Source: Oenococcus kitaharae
GTDB lineage: Bacteria; Bacillota; Bacilli; Lactobacillales; Lactobacillaceae
Direction of reading: 5' to 3'
Assembly: GCF_025758695.1 (NCBI RefSeq)
Contig: NZ_JANJQP010000002.1
Location: 248,001 to 312,000 of the forward strand
Length of the DNA stretch: 64,000 nt
Positions 1 to 9,652 of the stretch are shown here, piece by piece; within the stretch, counting starts at the first letter, position 1; each line of letters opens with the position of its first letter. Under the pieces are notes generated by a model. The model made no database searches, was not told the DNA's origin, and saw only the letters and a list, made by a program, of their open reading frames with translations. The translations under genes and the position numbers were made by a program.

Positions 1-754
1 TGATCAAGATATTCCGGTGCACGTGTTGGGACAGCTTAGCAATATGCTGATATCGGATCAAGGTGTTGCCGGTCTGATTATTATCATGGACAAAATGAAG
101 CAGATTCAAATCCGCGGCAATGAAATTATCGCCGATGCTGGAATTGATATGATTCAAGTATCCGAATTTGCCTATGAGCATGGGCTGTCGGGTCTGGAGT
201 GGGCGGCTGGACTGCCAGGATCAGTCGGTGGTGCTGTTTATATGAATGCTGGTGCTTATGGCGGCAATACGGCCGATGTGCTGAAAAGTGTTATCGCTTT
301 GGACCATGCCGGCCACTCGCTTGTTTTGACCAAAGAACAGCTGGGTTTTTCTTACCGTAATTCAGGTATTCAGCAAAATGGTTATTATATTCTCCAAGCG
401 GTCTTTGAGCTGGCACCTGATGATAAGGCTGTTATCCGGCGCTGGATGGATGATTTTAATTTTCGGCGGATTAGTAAACAGCCTTTGAATCTGCCCTCCA
501 ATGGTTCTGTTTTCAAACGGCCGCAGGGATTTTACGCAGGTAAACTGGTGGCAGATGCCGGCCTGCAGGGTATTCGTATCGGTGGTGCTCAGTTATCCAC
601 GAAACATGCGAATTTTATTGTCAACGTCGATCATGCCAGCACCGAAGATTATGTCAGACTTATCAACTTAGTCAAGCACACGATCAAACAGAATCAGGAT
701 ATCAATATGGAATTAGAAATCAAAATGATCGGGAAAGGATTCGCTGAAAACTAA
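1..754 (+). CDS. murB: UDP-N-acetylmuramate dehydrogenase (MurB), 5' end outside window
   Basis: The frame is open from base 2, so the true start lies upstream. MurB reduces UDP-GlcNAc-enolpyruvate to UDP-MurNAc with NADPH and FAD in the cytoplasm, an early step of peptidoglycan synthesis. Visible motifs are the FAD-binding GLEWAAGLPGSVGGAVYMNAG stretch (near 190-255), the SYRNSG motif, the SNGSVFKRP motif with the catalytic-serine region, and AGLQGIRIGGAQLSTKHANF near the C-terminus. The stop overlaps the ATG of the antiporter by one base (TAATG), so the two are probably translationally coupled. Confidence is high despite the missing N-terminal part of the FAD domain. Confidence 0.95.
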   Translation, partial: DQDIPVHVLGQLSNMLISDQGVAGLIIIMDKMKQIQIRGNEIIADAGIDMIQVSEFAYEHGLSGLEWAAGLPGSVGGAVYMNAGAYGGNTADVLKSVIALDHAGHSLVLTKEQLGFSYRNSGIQQNGYYILQAVFELAPDDKAVIRRWMDDFNFRRISKQPLNLPSNGSVFKRPQGFYAGKLVADAGLQGIRIGGAQLSTKHANFIVNVDHASTEDYVRLINLVKHTIKQNQDINMELEIKMIGKGFAEN

Positions 755-2871
755 TGGACTTATTACTGCTGTTTCCAATTGTTATATCTTTAATTGTTGC
801 CAGCAGCTTATTGGCTCATTTTTTCCCTTTGCTTCCAGTCAGCCTATTACAGATCATCTGTGGTGTCGGGTTATCTTTTTTCATTGAAGAGACCATTGGC
901 TTGGATACCGAATGGTTTTTACTTATTTTTATTGCACCGCTCCTTTTTAATGATGCCTGGCGTTTTCCCAAACGAGAACTTTGGCAGCTGCGTGCGCCGA
1001 TTATTGCAAACGCCTTTGTCCTAGTATTTGTCACAGCTCTTGGTGGCGGCTGGTTGATTCACATACTCATACCGGTCCTGCCGTTATCAGTCAGCATTGC
1101 CTTAGCGGCAGCTTTGTCGCCAACCGATCCAGTATCTGTCGGAACGATTCTATCCCGTATCAAAATACCGGACAATCTGCTGCACGTCTTAATGGGCGAA
1201 AGTCTGTTAAATGATGCTTCCGGCCTGGTGGCCTTTAAATATGCTGTGTCCGCTACAGTATTGGGCTCATTTGTTATGCATGATGCTTTTTTTAATTTTA
1301 TCTATATCACGATTGTTGGCGCGTTGACAGGGTTTTTGCTGATTTCTATGATTGACTGGGCACGGGAAATCATCCGTCAGCATGGTGCTAACGACGAAAT
1401 CATGCAGGTTATTATCAGTATTTTGGCGCCTTTTTTGATCTTTTATATCGCCGAAGATCTAGAACAATCTTCGGGCGTTGTGGCGGTTGTTGTGGCCGGG
1501 ATTTTGACAAAATTACGCAATAATGCTGATTACAATGCAAGTTTTGAATTCAACGTTTTGTCCGAAACGATCTGGCGGGCTCTGGCCTTTGTTTTGAACG
1601 GTACGATTTTTATTATCTTGGGCTTGGAGCTGCCTCATGCCTATGAGGACGCGATTATCAATGATCAGCTGAATCTGGTTACAGGCATTCTATATGGCAT
1701 TTTGGTTTGGTGCATTATCTTTGTCATTCGGGCGGTTTGGACTTATATTAACGAATATATCAGCTACAAAAGAAATATCAAAACAAATCCAAAACCAACT
1801 ATTGTGCAAACGATGATTATGGCGTTTTCCGGTGTCCGTGGTGCGATCGCACTCGCTGCTGTGCTGTCAATTCAAATGGTCTCCGGCCGTGTCTTTCCAC
1901 ATTACTATCTGATGGTCTTCATCGCAGCTGTTGTCGTTATTTTCTCTCTGATTGTTGCATCAATTATGCTGCCGATTCTGACAAAGCTCTCAGGGCCGGT
2001 TTCGACTTTGCCGAGTGATATTCAGCTGATGAATCAAGAAGCCGATTTTAATTTGAATGAGCTTGGTCAAAAGGAACGTCAATATAAATATATCAGCGAG
2101 ACCGAAGCTCGTATCTTTCAATTACAATCAGGCATTCAAGCACTCAAATTTCAGCTGCATGATTCGGAATTCGGCGGCGAAGTGGTTGACCCTAAACAAG
2201 CTGCTATCTACGATCTTGTGTTTGAGCGTCAGCAGAAAATCAACGATTTACAGCTTAAAAGCCGTTTGCCAGGTGCTAAAAAACTAGCTATACGCGAGCA
2301 GGATTTCCGTGTGATCGCACTGCAGGCTGAAGTTGAGGCGATTGAAAAAATATATAGTCAAAAGAAGATTTCTGCAGCTGTTTACCATGCCAATATGCGA
2401 GGCGTGCGCTGGTCTTTGCGTGATATCGGTCATCGGCGAAGTTTTTCTTTTCAATGGTTTTTACGTGTGATTCGGCGCATGATGCAGATGACCGAATTGC
2501 AGGTCAGCCGGATTAACGCCGCACAAGCAAAAAAGGAAAACGCTGCAGTCCATCGTGCACGTGCCAAGGCTGGTATTAAGGCACTGGCAGGGCACTTAGA
2601 GCAGCAGACATTGGACAAACTTGACCGTCAGGCAGCTTTTAACACAATCATCAACTATCGAAGCTGGCTATCGCGTATCAAGGCCAGCAAACGATTTAAC
2701 CGCAATTACGATGCGCTGATTCTGGCTTTTTCGCTGACATCTATTGATGCTGAGCGTGATGCAGTCAAACGGTTATTTGAAACACATCGTATTCCCAGGC
2801 AGCTTGGCCTGACTTTACTGCAAGAGATTAATTTTGCCGAGACCTCGGCACTTTCTGCCAACGGCAGTTAA
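754..2871 (+). CDS. Na+/H+ (or K+/H+) antiporter, CPA1/NhaP type
   Basis: A 705-residue protein. Roughly residues 1-415 form a CPA1 membrane domain of about 12 helices containing the ALSPTDPVSVG and GESLLNDASGLVAFK motifs, whose acidic residues bind the cation in this family. Residues of about 425-700 form a charged, helix-rich cytoplasmic tail without a recognisable TrkA-N/RCK domain. Its likely job is exchange of cytoplasmic Na+ or K+ for protons, supporting pH and salt balance. It overlaps murB by one base. It sits between murB and the c-di-AMP cyclase gene, which suggests but does not prove a role in c-di-AMP-linked ion control. Ion specificity cannot be read from the sequence. Confidence 0.88.
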   Translation: MDLLLLFPIVISLIVASSLLAHFFPLLPVSLLQIICGVGLSFFIEETIGLDTEWFLLIFIAPLLFNDAWRFPKRELWQLRAPIIANAFVLVFVTALGGGWLIHILIPVLPLSVSIALAAALSPTDPVSVGTILSRIKIPDNLLHVLMGESLLNDASGLVAFKYAVSATVLGSFVMHDAFFNFIYITIVGALTGFLLISMIDWAREIIRQHGANDEIMQVIISILAPFLIFYIAEDLEQSSGVVAVVVAGILTKLRNNADYNASFEFNVLSETIWRALAFVLNGTIFIILGLELPHAYEDAIINDQLNLVTGILYGILVWCIIFVIRAVWTYINEYISYKRNIKTNPKPTIVQTMIMAFSGVRGAIALAAVLSIQMVSGRVFPHYYLMVFIAAVVVIFSLIVASIMLPILTKLSGPVSTLPSDIQLMNQEADFNLNELGQKERQYKYISETEARIFQLQSGIQALKFQLHDSEFGGEVVDPKQAAIYDLVFERQQKINDLQLKSRLPGAKKLAIREQDFRVIALQAEVEAIEKIYSQKKISAAVYHANMRGVRWSLRDIGHRRSFSFQWFLRVIRRMMQMTELQVSRINAAQAKKENAAVHRARAKAGIKALAGHLEQQTLDKLDRQAAFNTIINYRSWLSRIKASKRFNRNYDALILAFSLTSIDAERDAVKRLFETHRIPRQLGLTLLQEINFAETSALSANGS

Positions 2872-2873
2872 GT

Positions 2874-2886
2874 TATACTAAAATCA
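2874..2886 (+). promoter_or_regulatory. -10 element of cdaA, probably leaderless
   Basis: TATACT at 2874-2879 ends seven bases before the cdaA ATG, and no Shine-Dalgarno sequence precedes that ATG. No good -35 is visible. If this promoter is used, the transcript starts at or within a base or two of the start codon. Confidence 0.5.
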
Positions 2887-3765
2887 ATGGATTTATCAAA
2901 TATCTTTACATATGAAAATTTTGTTCATTTGATTGATATTCTCGTGGTCTGGTTTGTGCTTTACAACGTCGCTAACTGGGTTCGCGGAACGCGCGCTATG
3001 CAGCTGGTTCGCGGAATTGTCATCTTAATTGTCGTGCGCTTGGTGGCTTGGTGGGTTGGCCTGGAGACAATTTCTTGGTTTTTGGATCAGATTATCAATT
3101 GGGGCCCGATAGCACTGGTGGTTCTATTTCAGCAAGAAATCAGGCGTGCTTTGGAGAACTTAGGGACGCGGTCTTTTTTTAGGCCCTCTGGTCCTTCGGT
3201 ACCTTCTGAAGAAATTGTGATGACAGCCTTAGACCAGGCATTGCCATATTTATCCCGCCGCAGGATTGGTGCTTTGATTGCCATTGAACAAAAAACAAGT
3301 CTCTCAGATATTATCGAGACAGGGATTGCACTGGATGCGCGTGTTAGTTCGGCGCTTTTGATTAACACCTTCATTCCAAACACCCCGCTTCACGATGGTG
3401 CGGCAGTTATTCGGGCTGATCGTCTAGTAGCCGCTACAGCCTATCTGCCGCTCTCAAGCGATCCGACGACTTCAAAAGACTTAGGAACTCGTCACCGGGC
3501 TGGACTGGGCCTGGCTGAATCGACGGATGCAATTGTTATCATCGTATCCGAAGAGACGGGTGAAGTTTCAGTGGCCCATAAAGGTGTTCTTCACCGCAGC
3601 TTAAAACCTGAGCAATATGATCAATTTTTAAGGGAACGTTTGATTCCAGAGAATGAAAAAAATCAAAGCGATATTTTTGCTAATTTAACAGCCTGGGTTG
3701 CTGGGCCGATGAAAAAAAACAACCGAAATCGATCTAAGGGAGGGGATTCTAATGAAAACCATTAA
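2887..3765 (+). CDS. cdaA: Diadenylate cyclase CdaA (c-di-AMP synthase)
   Basis: A 292-residue membrane protein that condenses two ATP into c-di-AMP. Three N-terminal helices (about residues 15-80) precede a DisA_N cyclase domain with the catalytic DGA motif at 170-172 and the RHR motif at 202-204. Length and layout match CdaA/DacA. It overlaps cdaR by 14 bases, the usual pairing. In many Firmicutes glmM follows cdaR, but here a 102-residue unknown gene follows instead. The start has no Shine-Dalgarno and a -10-like TATACT lies just upstream, so the gene may have its own leaderless transcript in addition to read-through from murB. Confidence 0.95.
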   Translation: MDLSNIFTYENFVHLIDILVVWFVLYNVANWVRGTRAMQLVRGIVILIVVRLVAWWVGLETISWFLDQIINWGPIALVVLFQQEIRRALENLGTRSFFRPSGPSVPSEEIVMTALDQALPYLSRRRIGALIAIEQKTSLSDIIETGIALDARVSSALLINTFIPNTPLHDGAAVIRADRLVAATAYLPLSSDPTTSKDLGTRHRAGLGLAESTDAIVIIVSEETGEVSVAHKGVLHRSLKPEQYDQFLRERLIPENEKNQSDIFANLTAWVAGPMKKNNRNRSKGGDSNENH

Positions 3766-4762
3766 TTCACTCTTGCGAACCAAATGGTTTCAGCTGCTTG
3801 CAACGCTTGTTCTGGCAATCGTATTATTTGTCTATGTAACGGGTACGATCGGCAATGTTCGGGGAAATCGAAATCGTCAAAATCAATTAATTACAACGCA
3901 GACTGCTGACCTGAACGTACCTTTAAATGCCATAATTAATGACAATAAATACTATCTTTCAGGTGTTCCTCAGAGTGTTCGTGTGAATATTACTGGACCA
4001 TCCGGACTGGTCACGGCGGCTCAAAATTCTAGAACAATCCGTGCAACGGTCAATCTGAGGAATCCAAAAATTGGTTCTCAAAGAGTCACTGTCAGGCTGA
4101 CTGGTCTGTCAGATACTTTGGTAACAAAATTAGATCCATCGACTTTGACAGTTAACGTCTCACGCAAAGTATCTAAAATGGTACCGATTATTTCGACCTA
4201 TAATCGTGACAATATTGCCAGCAGGTATGTTGTTTCAGGATTTAAAGTTTCTCAGCGCCGAGCCAGAGTGGTTGGCCCCAGCGATTTAGTGAAAATAGTT
4301 GACCACTTGTCTACCAACCTTGATGTGCCGGCCAATACACAATCCAGTATCACGCGCAATGTGCCCTTGAAGGCAGTGGACCGCAATGGTTCCGTTGTGT
4401 CTGTTGAAATCAACCCTGGTACCGTGATCGCCACTTTGGATGTCACCAGCCAGTATGCCGTTAATAATAGTACGCGCGAAACCAAGACTGTTTCTTTAAA
4501 TCCGACATTTACCGGATCGCGCGCGATTTCGACATATAATGTCACCTTGAGCACTTCGAGTGTGCAGATTACAGGTGATCGTTCTGTGATTGACCGCATC
4601 GATTCCATTCCAATAACCGTAAACGTCAACAAAGTCAGCAATACCGGCGGTGTACTGACGATTAGACTGCCGCTGCCCAAGGGTGTCACGGAAATTTCAC
4701 CTAGAATTGTCGAAGTAACGCTGACATCTCGTTCAGCAAACTCAAGTTCAGGAGGGAATTAA
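3752..4762 (+). CDS. cdaR: CdaR, YbbR-domain regulator of CdaA
   Basis: A 336-residue protein with one N-terminal membrane anchor (about residues 12-30) followed by extracellular YbbR-type beta repeats. CdaR binds CdaA at the membrane and modulates c-di-AMP output in other Firmicutes. The start is supported by a strong Shine-Dalgarno (AAGGGAGGGG) inside the end of cdaA, and the genes overlap by 14 bases. The repeats are marked by recurring V-R-V-x-G-P and V-x-V-N-V patterns. The stop overlaps the next gene's ATG (TAATG). Confidence 0.92.
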   Translation: MKTINSLLRTKWFQLLATLVLAIVLFVYVTGTIGNVRGNRNRQNQLITTQTADLNVPLNAIINDNKYYLSGVPQSVRVNITGPSGLVTAAQNSRTIRATVNLRNPKIGSQRVTVRLTGLSDTLVTKLDPSTLTVNVSRKVSKMVPIISTYNRDNIASRYVVSGFKVSQRRARVVGPSDLVKIVDHLSTNLDVPANTQSSITRNVPLKAVDRNGSVVSVEINPGTVIATLDVTSQYAVNNSTRETKTVSLNPTFTGSRAISTYNVTLSTSSVQITGDRSVIDRIDSIPITVNVNKVSNTGGVLTIRLPLPKGVTEISPRIVEVTLTSRSANSSSGGN

Positions 4763-5070
4763 TGGCTAATTATATGGTGTTTGATCTCGTCCAGGAGATT
4801 ACACGCCTGGACGGCACGACCTATGAGGAATTGGGCAACGTGATTATGAATGGCAGAGCCGAATATGCTGCTGAAAAACATTTCATTCAACAGGTTAGAA
4901 TATTAAAACTCAATATTCCTCACTCTAACCACGTGGATAAAGTAGAAAAATACATTAATGCACACTATTCCGACCCCGGTTTTTCGATGACCAGCTGGGA
5001 GGAATGGAAAAAACCACCAGAAATTGAAAAAGAAATGCAGGCTATTTTGGACGACAACCGTCTGGGATAG
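4762..5070 (+). CDS. Small protein of unknown function in the cdaA-cdaR operon
   Basis: A 102-residue, soluble, acidic protein beginning MANYMVFDLVQEI. I do not recognise a family. It has no membrane segment or signal peptide and contains Trp-rich SWEEWKK near residue 80. The ATG overlaps the cdaR stop, and a good Shine-Dalgarno (GGAGGG) lies in the end of cdaR, so it is very likely co-translated with cdaR. It occupies the place where glmM commonly sits. Its 3' end overlaps the convergent glycosyltransferase gene by 29 bases. Confidence 0.75.
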   Translation: MANYMVFDLVQEITRLDGTTYEELGNVIMNGRAEYAAEKHFIQQVRILKLNIPHSNHVDKVEKYINAHYSDPGFSMTSWEEWKKPPEIEKEMQAILDDNRLG

Positions 5071-6022
5071 CTTTTTTCATGTCAATCACTTTTTGCAAAA
5101 CTTTTTGGCTAAAATAACCTCGCTGTAATTGTTTAGAAATTTTAGATAACTGGTCAAAATTAATCTGACAATGTGATAGTGCGTCTTCGCTAATATCGGT
5201 GAGGTCATTAATCAGCAGACCTAACCTGTGTTCTCGAACAAATTCGGCCAAAGCAGACCGCTGCCAGACAATAACGGGAATTCCGGCTGCTAAATAAAGG
5301 CTTAACTTATGCGGTGAATTAATTTTTTCGTAGTCTTGATAGTGTGTCTTGTTCGGATCCAAATCCTTATCCCAGACAAGTCCCCAGGCAGCCGGCAAGG
5401 AAGCGGGTAAGATAGACGGATCTATAGGATTCTTGATTTGGATGGTTTTAGATGCTGAAAAGTCCCAAGCGCGCGGAACCCGACCGAAGACTGTTAAAGG
5501 AATTGGCAGGGAATAATGTTTCAGCCAAGCGGCTTTGACCAAGCTGCCTGCATAAAGCAGTGCGTGGTGGATGGCTTTTTTCTCCGGAATCGTATGCTCG
5601 GTTAAGTAATCAAAGAGCTGAATCTTAAAAATATGTGCATTAATGCTTGAAAATCGGTCTGCCATACGCTGATTGTGAACGATTGAAAAATCAGCTTGAT
5701 GCATGATTTGAAAAGCAGCCGAATTTTTTGCTTGAGCTGTTAAACGCAAAGGCTCAAAATCATGAATGAGAACACCAAACAGAATACCTTTCTGCTGCAG
5801 TTCGTGTTCAAAAGCCAGTTCCCAGTCGTCACCAAGATAGCTAGGATATTGATGGATGATCAAATCACCCGCCTGGACACCGACTAAATCGGCTTTTTTG
5901 TTTGCGCGATCAATTTTCAAAACACGAAAACCCATCGCCGCTGCAATCTGTGCAAAATCTTCTTTTGCTTTGTCGGCGCCTATCGGCATCCAAGGTTCAA
6001 CTGTCAAGGTCACCCAATTCAT
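5042..6022 (-). CDS. Gtf3-like glycosyltransferase (galactofuranosyl/glucosyltransferase fold)
   Basis: A 326-residue cytoplasmic protein. The C-terminal half has the pattern of Gtf3/GT-B sugar transferases that act on serine-rich adhesins or surface glycans: WGLVWD, then a KINSPHKLSLYLAAGIPVIVW stretch (about residues 238-258), which forms the nucleotide-sugar site in that family. Family members transfer glucose or similar sugars, or act as partner subunits. No adhesin or Gtf1/Gtf2 gene lies nearby, so the acceptor is unknown. The gene is divergent from tpiA with a 20-bp gap and convergent with the cdaR operon. The ATG has no Shine-Dalgarno and follows a TATAGT element by six bases. Confidence 0.75.
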   Translation of the reverse strand: MNWVTLTVEPWMPIGADKAKEDFAQIAAAMGFRVLKIDRANKKADLVGVQAGDLIIHQYPSYLGDDWELAFEHELQQKGILFGVLIHDFEPLRLTAQAKNSAAFQIMHQADFSIVHNQRMADRFSSINAHIFKIQLFDYLTEHTIPEKKAIHHALLYAGSLVKAAWLKHYSLPIPLTVFGRVPRAWDFSASKTIQIKNPIDPSILPASLPAAWGLVWDKDLDPNKTHYQDYEKINSPHKLSLYLAAGIPVIVWQRSALAEFVREHRLGLLINDLTDISEDALSHCQINFDQLSKISKQLQRGYFSQKVLQKVIDMKKAIPDGCRPK

Positions 6023-6045
6023 AACTCAACTATAATGGAAATATG
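6020..6045. promoter_or_regulatory. Overlapping divergent -10 elements for the glycosyltransferase and tpiA, both apparently leaderless
   Basis: On the plus strand TATAAT occupies 6031-6036 and tpiA's ATG starts at 6043. On the minus strand TATAGT occupies 6034-6029 and the glycosyltransferase ATG starts at 6022. Each ATG is six bases past its -10, where transcription would begin. The two hexamers share four base pairs. No convincing -35 and no Shine-Dalgarno is visible on either side. Confidence 0.6.
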
Positions 6046-6777
6046 AGAAAACCGATTATCGTTGCTAATTGGAAGATGAATTTTTTACGTGATCAAGCTG
6101 ATCTTTTTTTGCAGAAACTGCTTGCTCGCTTAGGACATAACCAGACTGTCGAAGTTGGCATTGCTGCCCAAGATTTGTTTTTACCCGACTTAATTAAAAT
6201 AGCGGACGACAGCCCTATTTCGATCGTTGCTCAAAATGCGCATTGGGAGAATTTCGGCGCCTTTACAGGCGAAACTTCTCCTAAAGCACTGGCTAATATT
6301 GGTGTTGATTACGTCATGCTCGGCCATTTTGAAAGGCGGGAATTGTTCAACGAGACCAATTCGACCGTGAATTTAAAAGTACGGACAGCTTTGAATGATG
6401 GTTTGGACGTGATTGTGGACGTTGAAGAGATGGAACAGGTCGAACCGGTTCTGGAAGGTATCACAGAAGAGCAGATGAAGGGGATCATTATTGGTTTTGA
6501 ACCTACTTTTGCGATTGGTACCGGCATGTCAGCCAGTACCAAGGGCGCACAAGATGTTGCCCAGCAGATTCGAAAAACGGTTCGCCGTCTTTATGGCGCA
6601 CCGACCGCACAAGCAATCAGAATTCTTTACGGCGGGTCTGTCGACAGAGATAACTTGGCCGATCTTATCGCTCAGCCGGATATTGATGGCAGCTTAGTTG
6701 GCAGGGCCTCGCTGGACTTTCAGACTTTTTGGGAACTGGTTAAAATTATGCAGCGCGCAGCAGTTGTTAAAAAATGA
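6043..6777 (+). CDS. tpiA: Triosephosphate isomerase, divergent
   Basis: A 244-residue TIM barrel interconverting dihydroxyacetone phosphate and glyceraldehyde-3-phosphate. Catalytic N9, K11 (NWKMN), H95 and E153 are present, as are AQNAHWENFGAFTGE and the phosphate loop YGGS at 196-199. Several usually fixed positions differ. GHSERR is GHFERR (S96F). YEPVWAIGTG is FEPTFAIGTG (Trp to Phe in the flexible loop). The CVGE strand is DVEE, with helix 5 shortened by roughly a dozen residues. DGALVGGASL is DGSLVGRASL. It should still be active, and some lactic-acid-bacterial TIMs vary at the GHSERR serine. It is probably leaderless, and a CcpA box follows directly. Confidence 0.9.
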   Translation: MRKPIIVANWKMNFLRDQADLFLQKLLARLGHNQTVEVGIAAQDLFLPDLIKIADDSPISIVAQNAHWENFGAFTGETSPKALANIGVDYVMLGHFERRELFNETNSTVNLKVRTALNDGLDVIVDVEEMEQVEPVLEGITEEQMKGIIIGFEPTFAIGTGMSASTKGAQDVAQQIRKTVRRLYGAPTAQAIRILYGGSVDRDNLADLIAQPDIDGSLVGRASLDFQTFWELVKIMQRAAVVKK

Positions 6778-6815
6778 ATGAAAACGTTTACATTAATTGC
6801 ATTTTCTTTTATAAT
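6778..6815 (+). promoter_or_regulatory. CcpA box (cre) overlapping the -35 of the msmK promoter
   Basis: ATGAAAACGTTTACA at 6778-6792 matches the cre consensus WTGNAANCGNWNNCW at every position. Its last six bases (TTTACA, 6787-6792) serve as the -35, and a perfect TATAAT at 6810-6815 follows with 17-bp spacing. CcpA binding here should repress transcription when preferred sugars are present. Confidence 0.85.
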
Positions 6816-6939
6816 TAAAGCGTTTTTAGATTAACACGACATATTGATGCTAGTCTAAAATCATGAAACTCTGAGATGAATGGGAAGCTGCCAAGCGGTG
6901 GTGCAGCTAGCAAATTATGTCTTCCCCAAGGAGAATAAT

Positions 6940-8148
6940 ATGGTTGAAATGTCGTTGGAACACATACGCAAGATTTACCCTGGGCAGGTCGTGGCGGCTG
7001 TTCCTGATTATAGTCTGCAAATTAAGGATGGTGAATTTACAGTTTTTATCGGTCCTTCGGGATCCGGTAAATCGACTGTCCTGCGTATGATTGCCGGCTT
7101 GGAAGATATTACGAGCGGTGAATTCAAAATGGATGGCAAAGTGATGAACGATGTCGAACCCAAGAACCGCGGCATTGCAATGGTTTTCCAGAATTATGCG
7201 CTATACCCGCACATGACCGTCTTTGACAATATGGCTTTTGGTTTGAAACTGCGCAAAGAGCCTAAAGACAAAATTAAAGCGGCTGTGGATAAAGCAGCTG
7301 ACCTGCTGGGTTTAACAGATTTTTTGGATCGCAAACCAGCTAATTTATCAGGTGGACAGCGTCAGCGTGTTGCACTGGGACGTGCTATGGTGCGCGATGC
7401 TAAAGTCATGTTGCTGGATGAACCTTTATCCAATTTGGATGCTAAGCTGCGTGTTGAGATGCGTTCGACGATTGCCAAACTGCATCAGGAATTAGGCAAC
7501 AATTTTATTTATGTGACGCATGACCAGATCGAAGCGATGACGATGGCCGATCGCATTGTCTTGATCGACCATGGTGTCATCCAGCAGGACGGGTCGCCAG
7601 AAGACCTCTATAATCATCCAGGCAACAAATTCGTTGCTGGTTTTATGGGTTCGCCGTCAATGAATTTTTTGAACCTCACAGTGTCTGGTACTCAACTGGT
7701 TTCCAAGGACAAAAAAATCCAGCTCACAATGCCAAAAGGGACTGCTCATTTTCTAAAAGAACGCGGTTATGAAGGCAAAGAGATTATCTTTGGTATTAGG
7801 CCGGAGGATATTCACACAGAACCGATTGCCAAGGACACATATCCTGGTGATACTGTCAAAGTCCGTTTGGATCTTGTAGAACCTTTAGGTGCTGAGACGA
7901 TGTACTATTTCCAGCTTGATAGCCAGCAGTTCGTCGCTCGTGTGGGCGCTAGAGAAATTTCACAAACAGGCGATGAGGCTGAGCTGACTTTTGAAATGCC
8001 CAATGCCCATTTCTTTGATCCCGAGACGGAATTGGTAGTTGTACCGGATGGCGAGACTGTTTATAAAAGCCCAACAAAAACTGAGTCGGACTTGGCCAAT
8101 ACCAAGGGTACGAAGCTGGAAGGCCAAAAGTTTTCTAAACGCTATTAA
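6940..8148 (+). CDS. msmK: MsmK/UgpC-type sugar ABC transporter ATPase
   Basis: A 402-residue ATP-binding subunit of CUT1-type carbohydrate importers. It has Walker A GPSGSGKST, a Q-loop (MVFQNYALYPHMTVFDNM), signature LSGGQRQR, Walker B VMLLDEPLSNLD and an H-loop (VTHDQIEAM). A C-terminal OB/TOBE regulatory domain (about residues 240-390) includes GIRPEDIH. I chose ATG 6940 because AAGGAG lies just upstream; a frame extending to 6880 has no such support. No permease or binding protein is adjacent, so it probably energises importers encoded elsewhere, as MsmK does in streptococci. The promoter overlaps a perfect CcpA box, and a terminator follows, so it is monocistronic. Confidence 0.92.
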   Translation: MVEMSLEHIRKIYPGQVVAAVPDYSLQIKDGEFTVFIGPSGSGKSTVLRMIAGLEDITSGEFKMDGKVMNDVEPKNRGIAMVFQNYALYPHMTVFDNMAFGLKLRKEPKDKIKAAVDKAADLLGLTDFLDRKPANLSGGQRQRVALGRAMVRDAKVMLLDEPLSNLDAKLRVEMRSTIAKLHQELGNNFIYVTHDQIEAMTMADRIVLIDHGVIQQDGSPEDLYNHPGNKFVAGFMGSPSMNFLNLTVSGTQLVSKDKKIQLTMPKGTAHFLKERGYEGKEIIFGIRPEDIHTEPIAKDTYPGDTVKVRLDLVEPLGAETMYYFQLDSQQFVARVGAREISQTGDEAELTFEMPNAHFFDPETELVVVPDGETVYKSPTKTESDLANTKGTKLEGQKFSKRY

Positions 8149-8158
8149 ATTTGTTGAA

Positions 8159-8186
8159 ACACAATCAGGTTTGATTGTGTTTTTAT
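8159..8186 (+). terminator. Terminator after msmK
   Basis: ACACAATCA (8159-8167) pairs perfectly with TGATTGTGT (8172-8180) around a GGTT loop, and a T-rich tail follows. Confidence 0.85.
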
Positions 8187-8211
8187 TTACATTTAGATTT
8201 TTCACATGTAA

Positions 8212-9597
<1,386 letters not shown>

Positions 9598-9610
9598 TCA
9601 TGTGTTTCAT

Positions 9611-9640
9611 AAAATCGGACTTAACAGTTCGATTTTTTTA
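9611..9640 (+). terminator. Terminator after eno
   Basis: AAAATCGGACT (9611-9621) pairs with AGTTCGATTTT (9626-9636), including one G-U pair, around a four-base loop. A run of T follows. Confidence 0.85.
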
Positions 9641-9652
9641 TAAGGAGGAAAA

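Noticed and set aside
4252-4689. 145-codon frame on the minus strand over cdaR
   Set aside because: Antisense to YbbR repeats, with biased composition typical of shadow frames.
6880-6939. Longer N-terminus for the MsmK ATPase
   Set aside because: No ribosome site before 6880, while AAGGAG precedes ATG 6940, which gives the normal family start.
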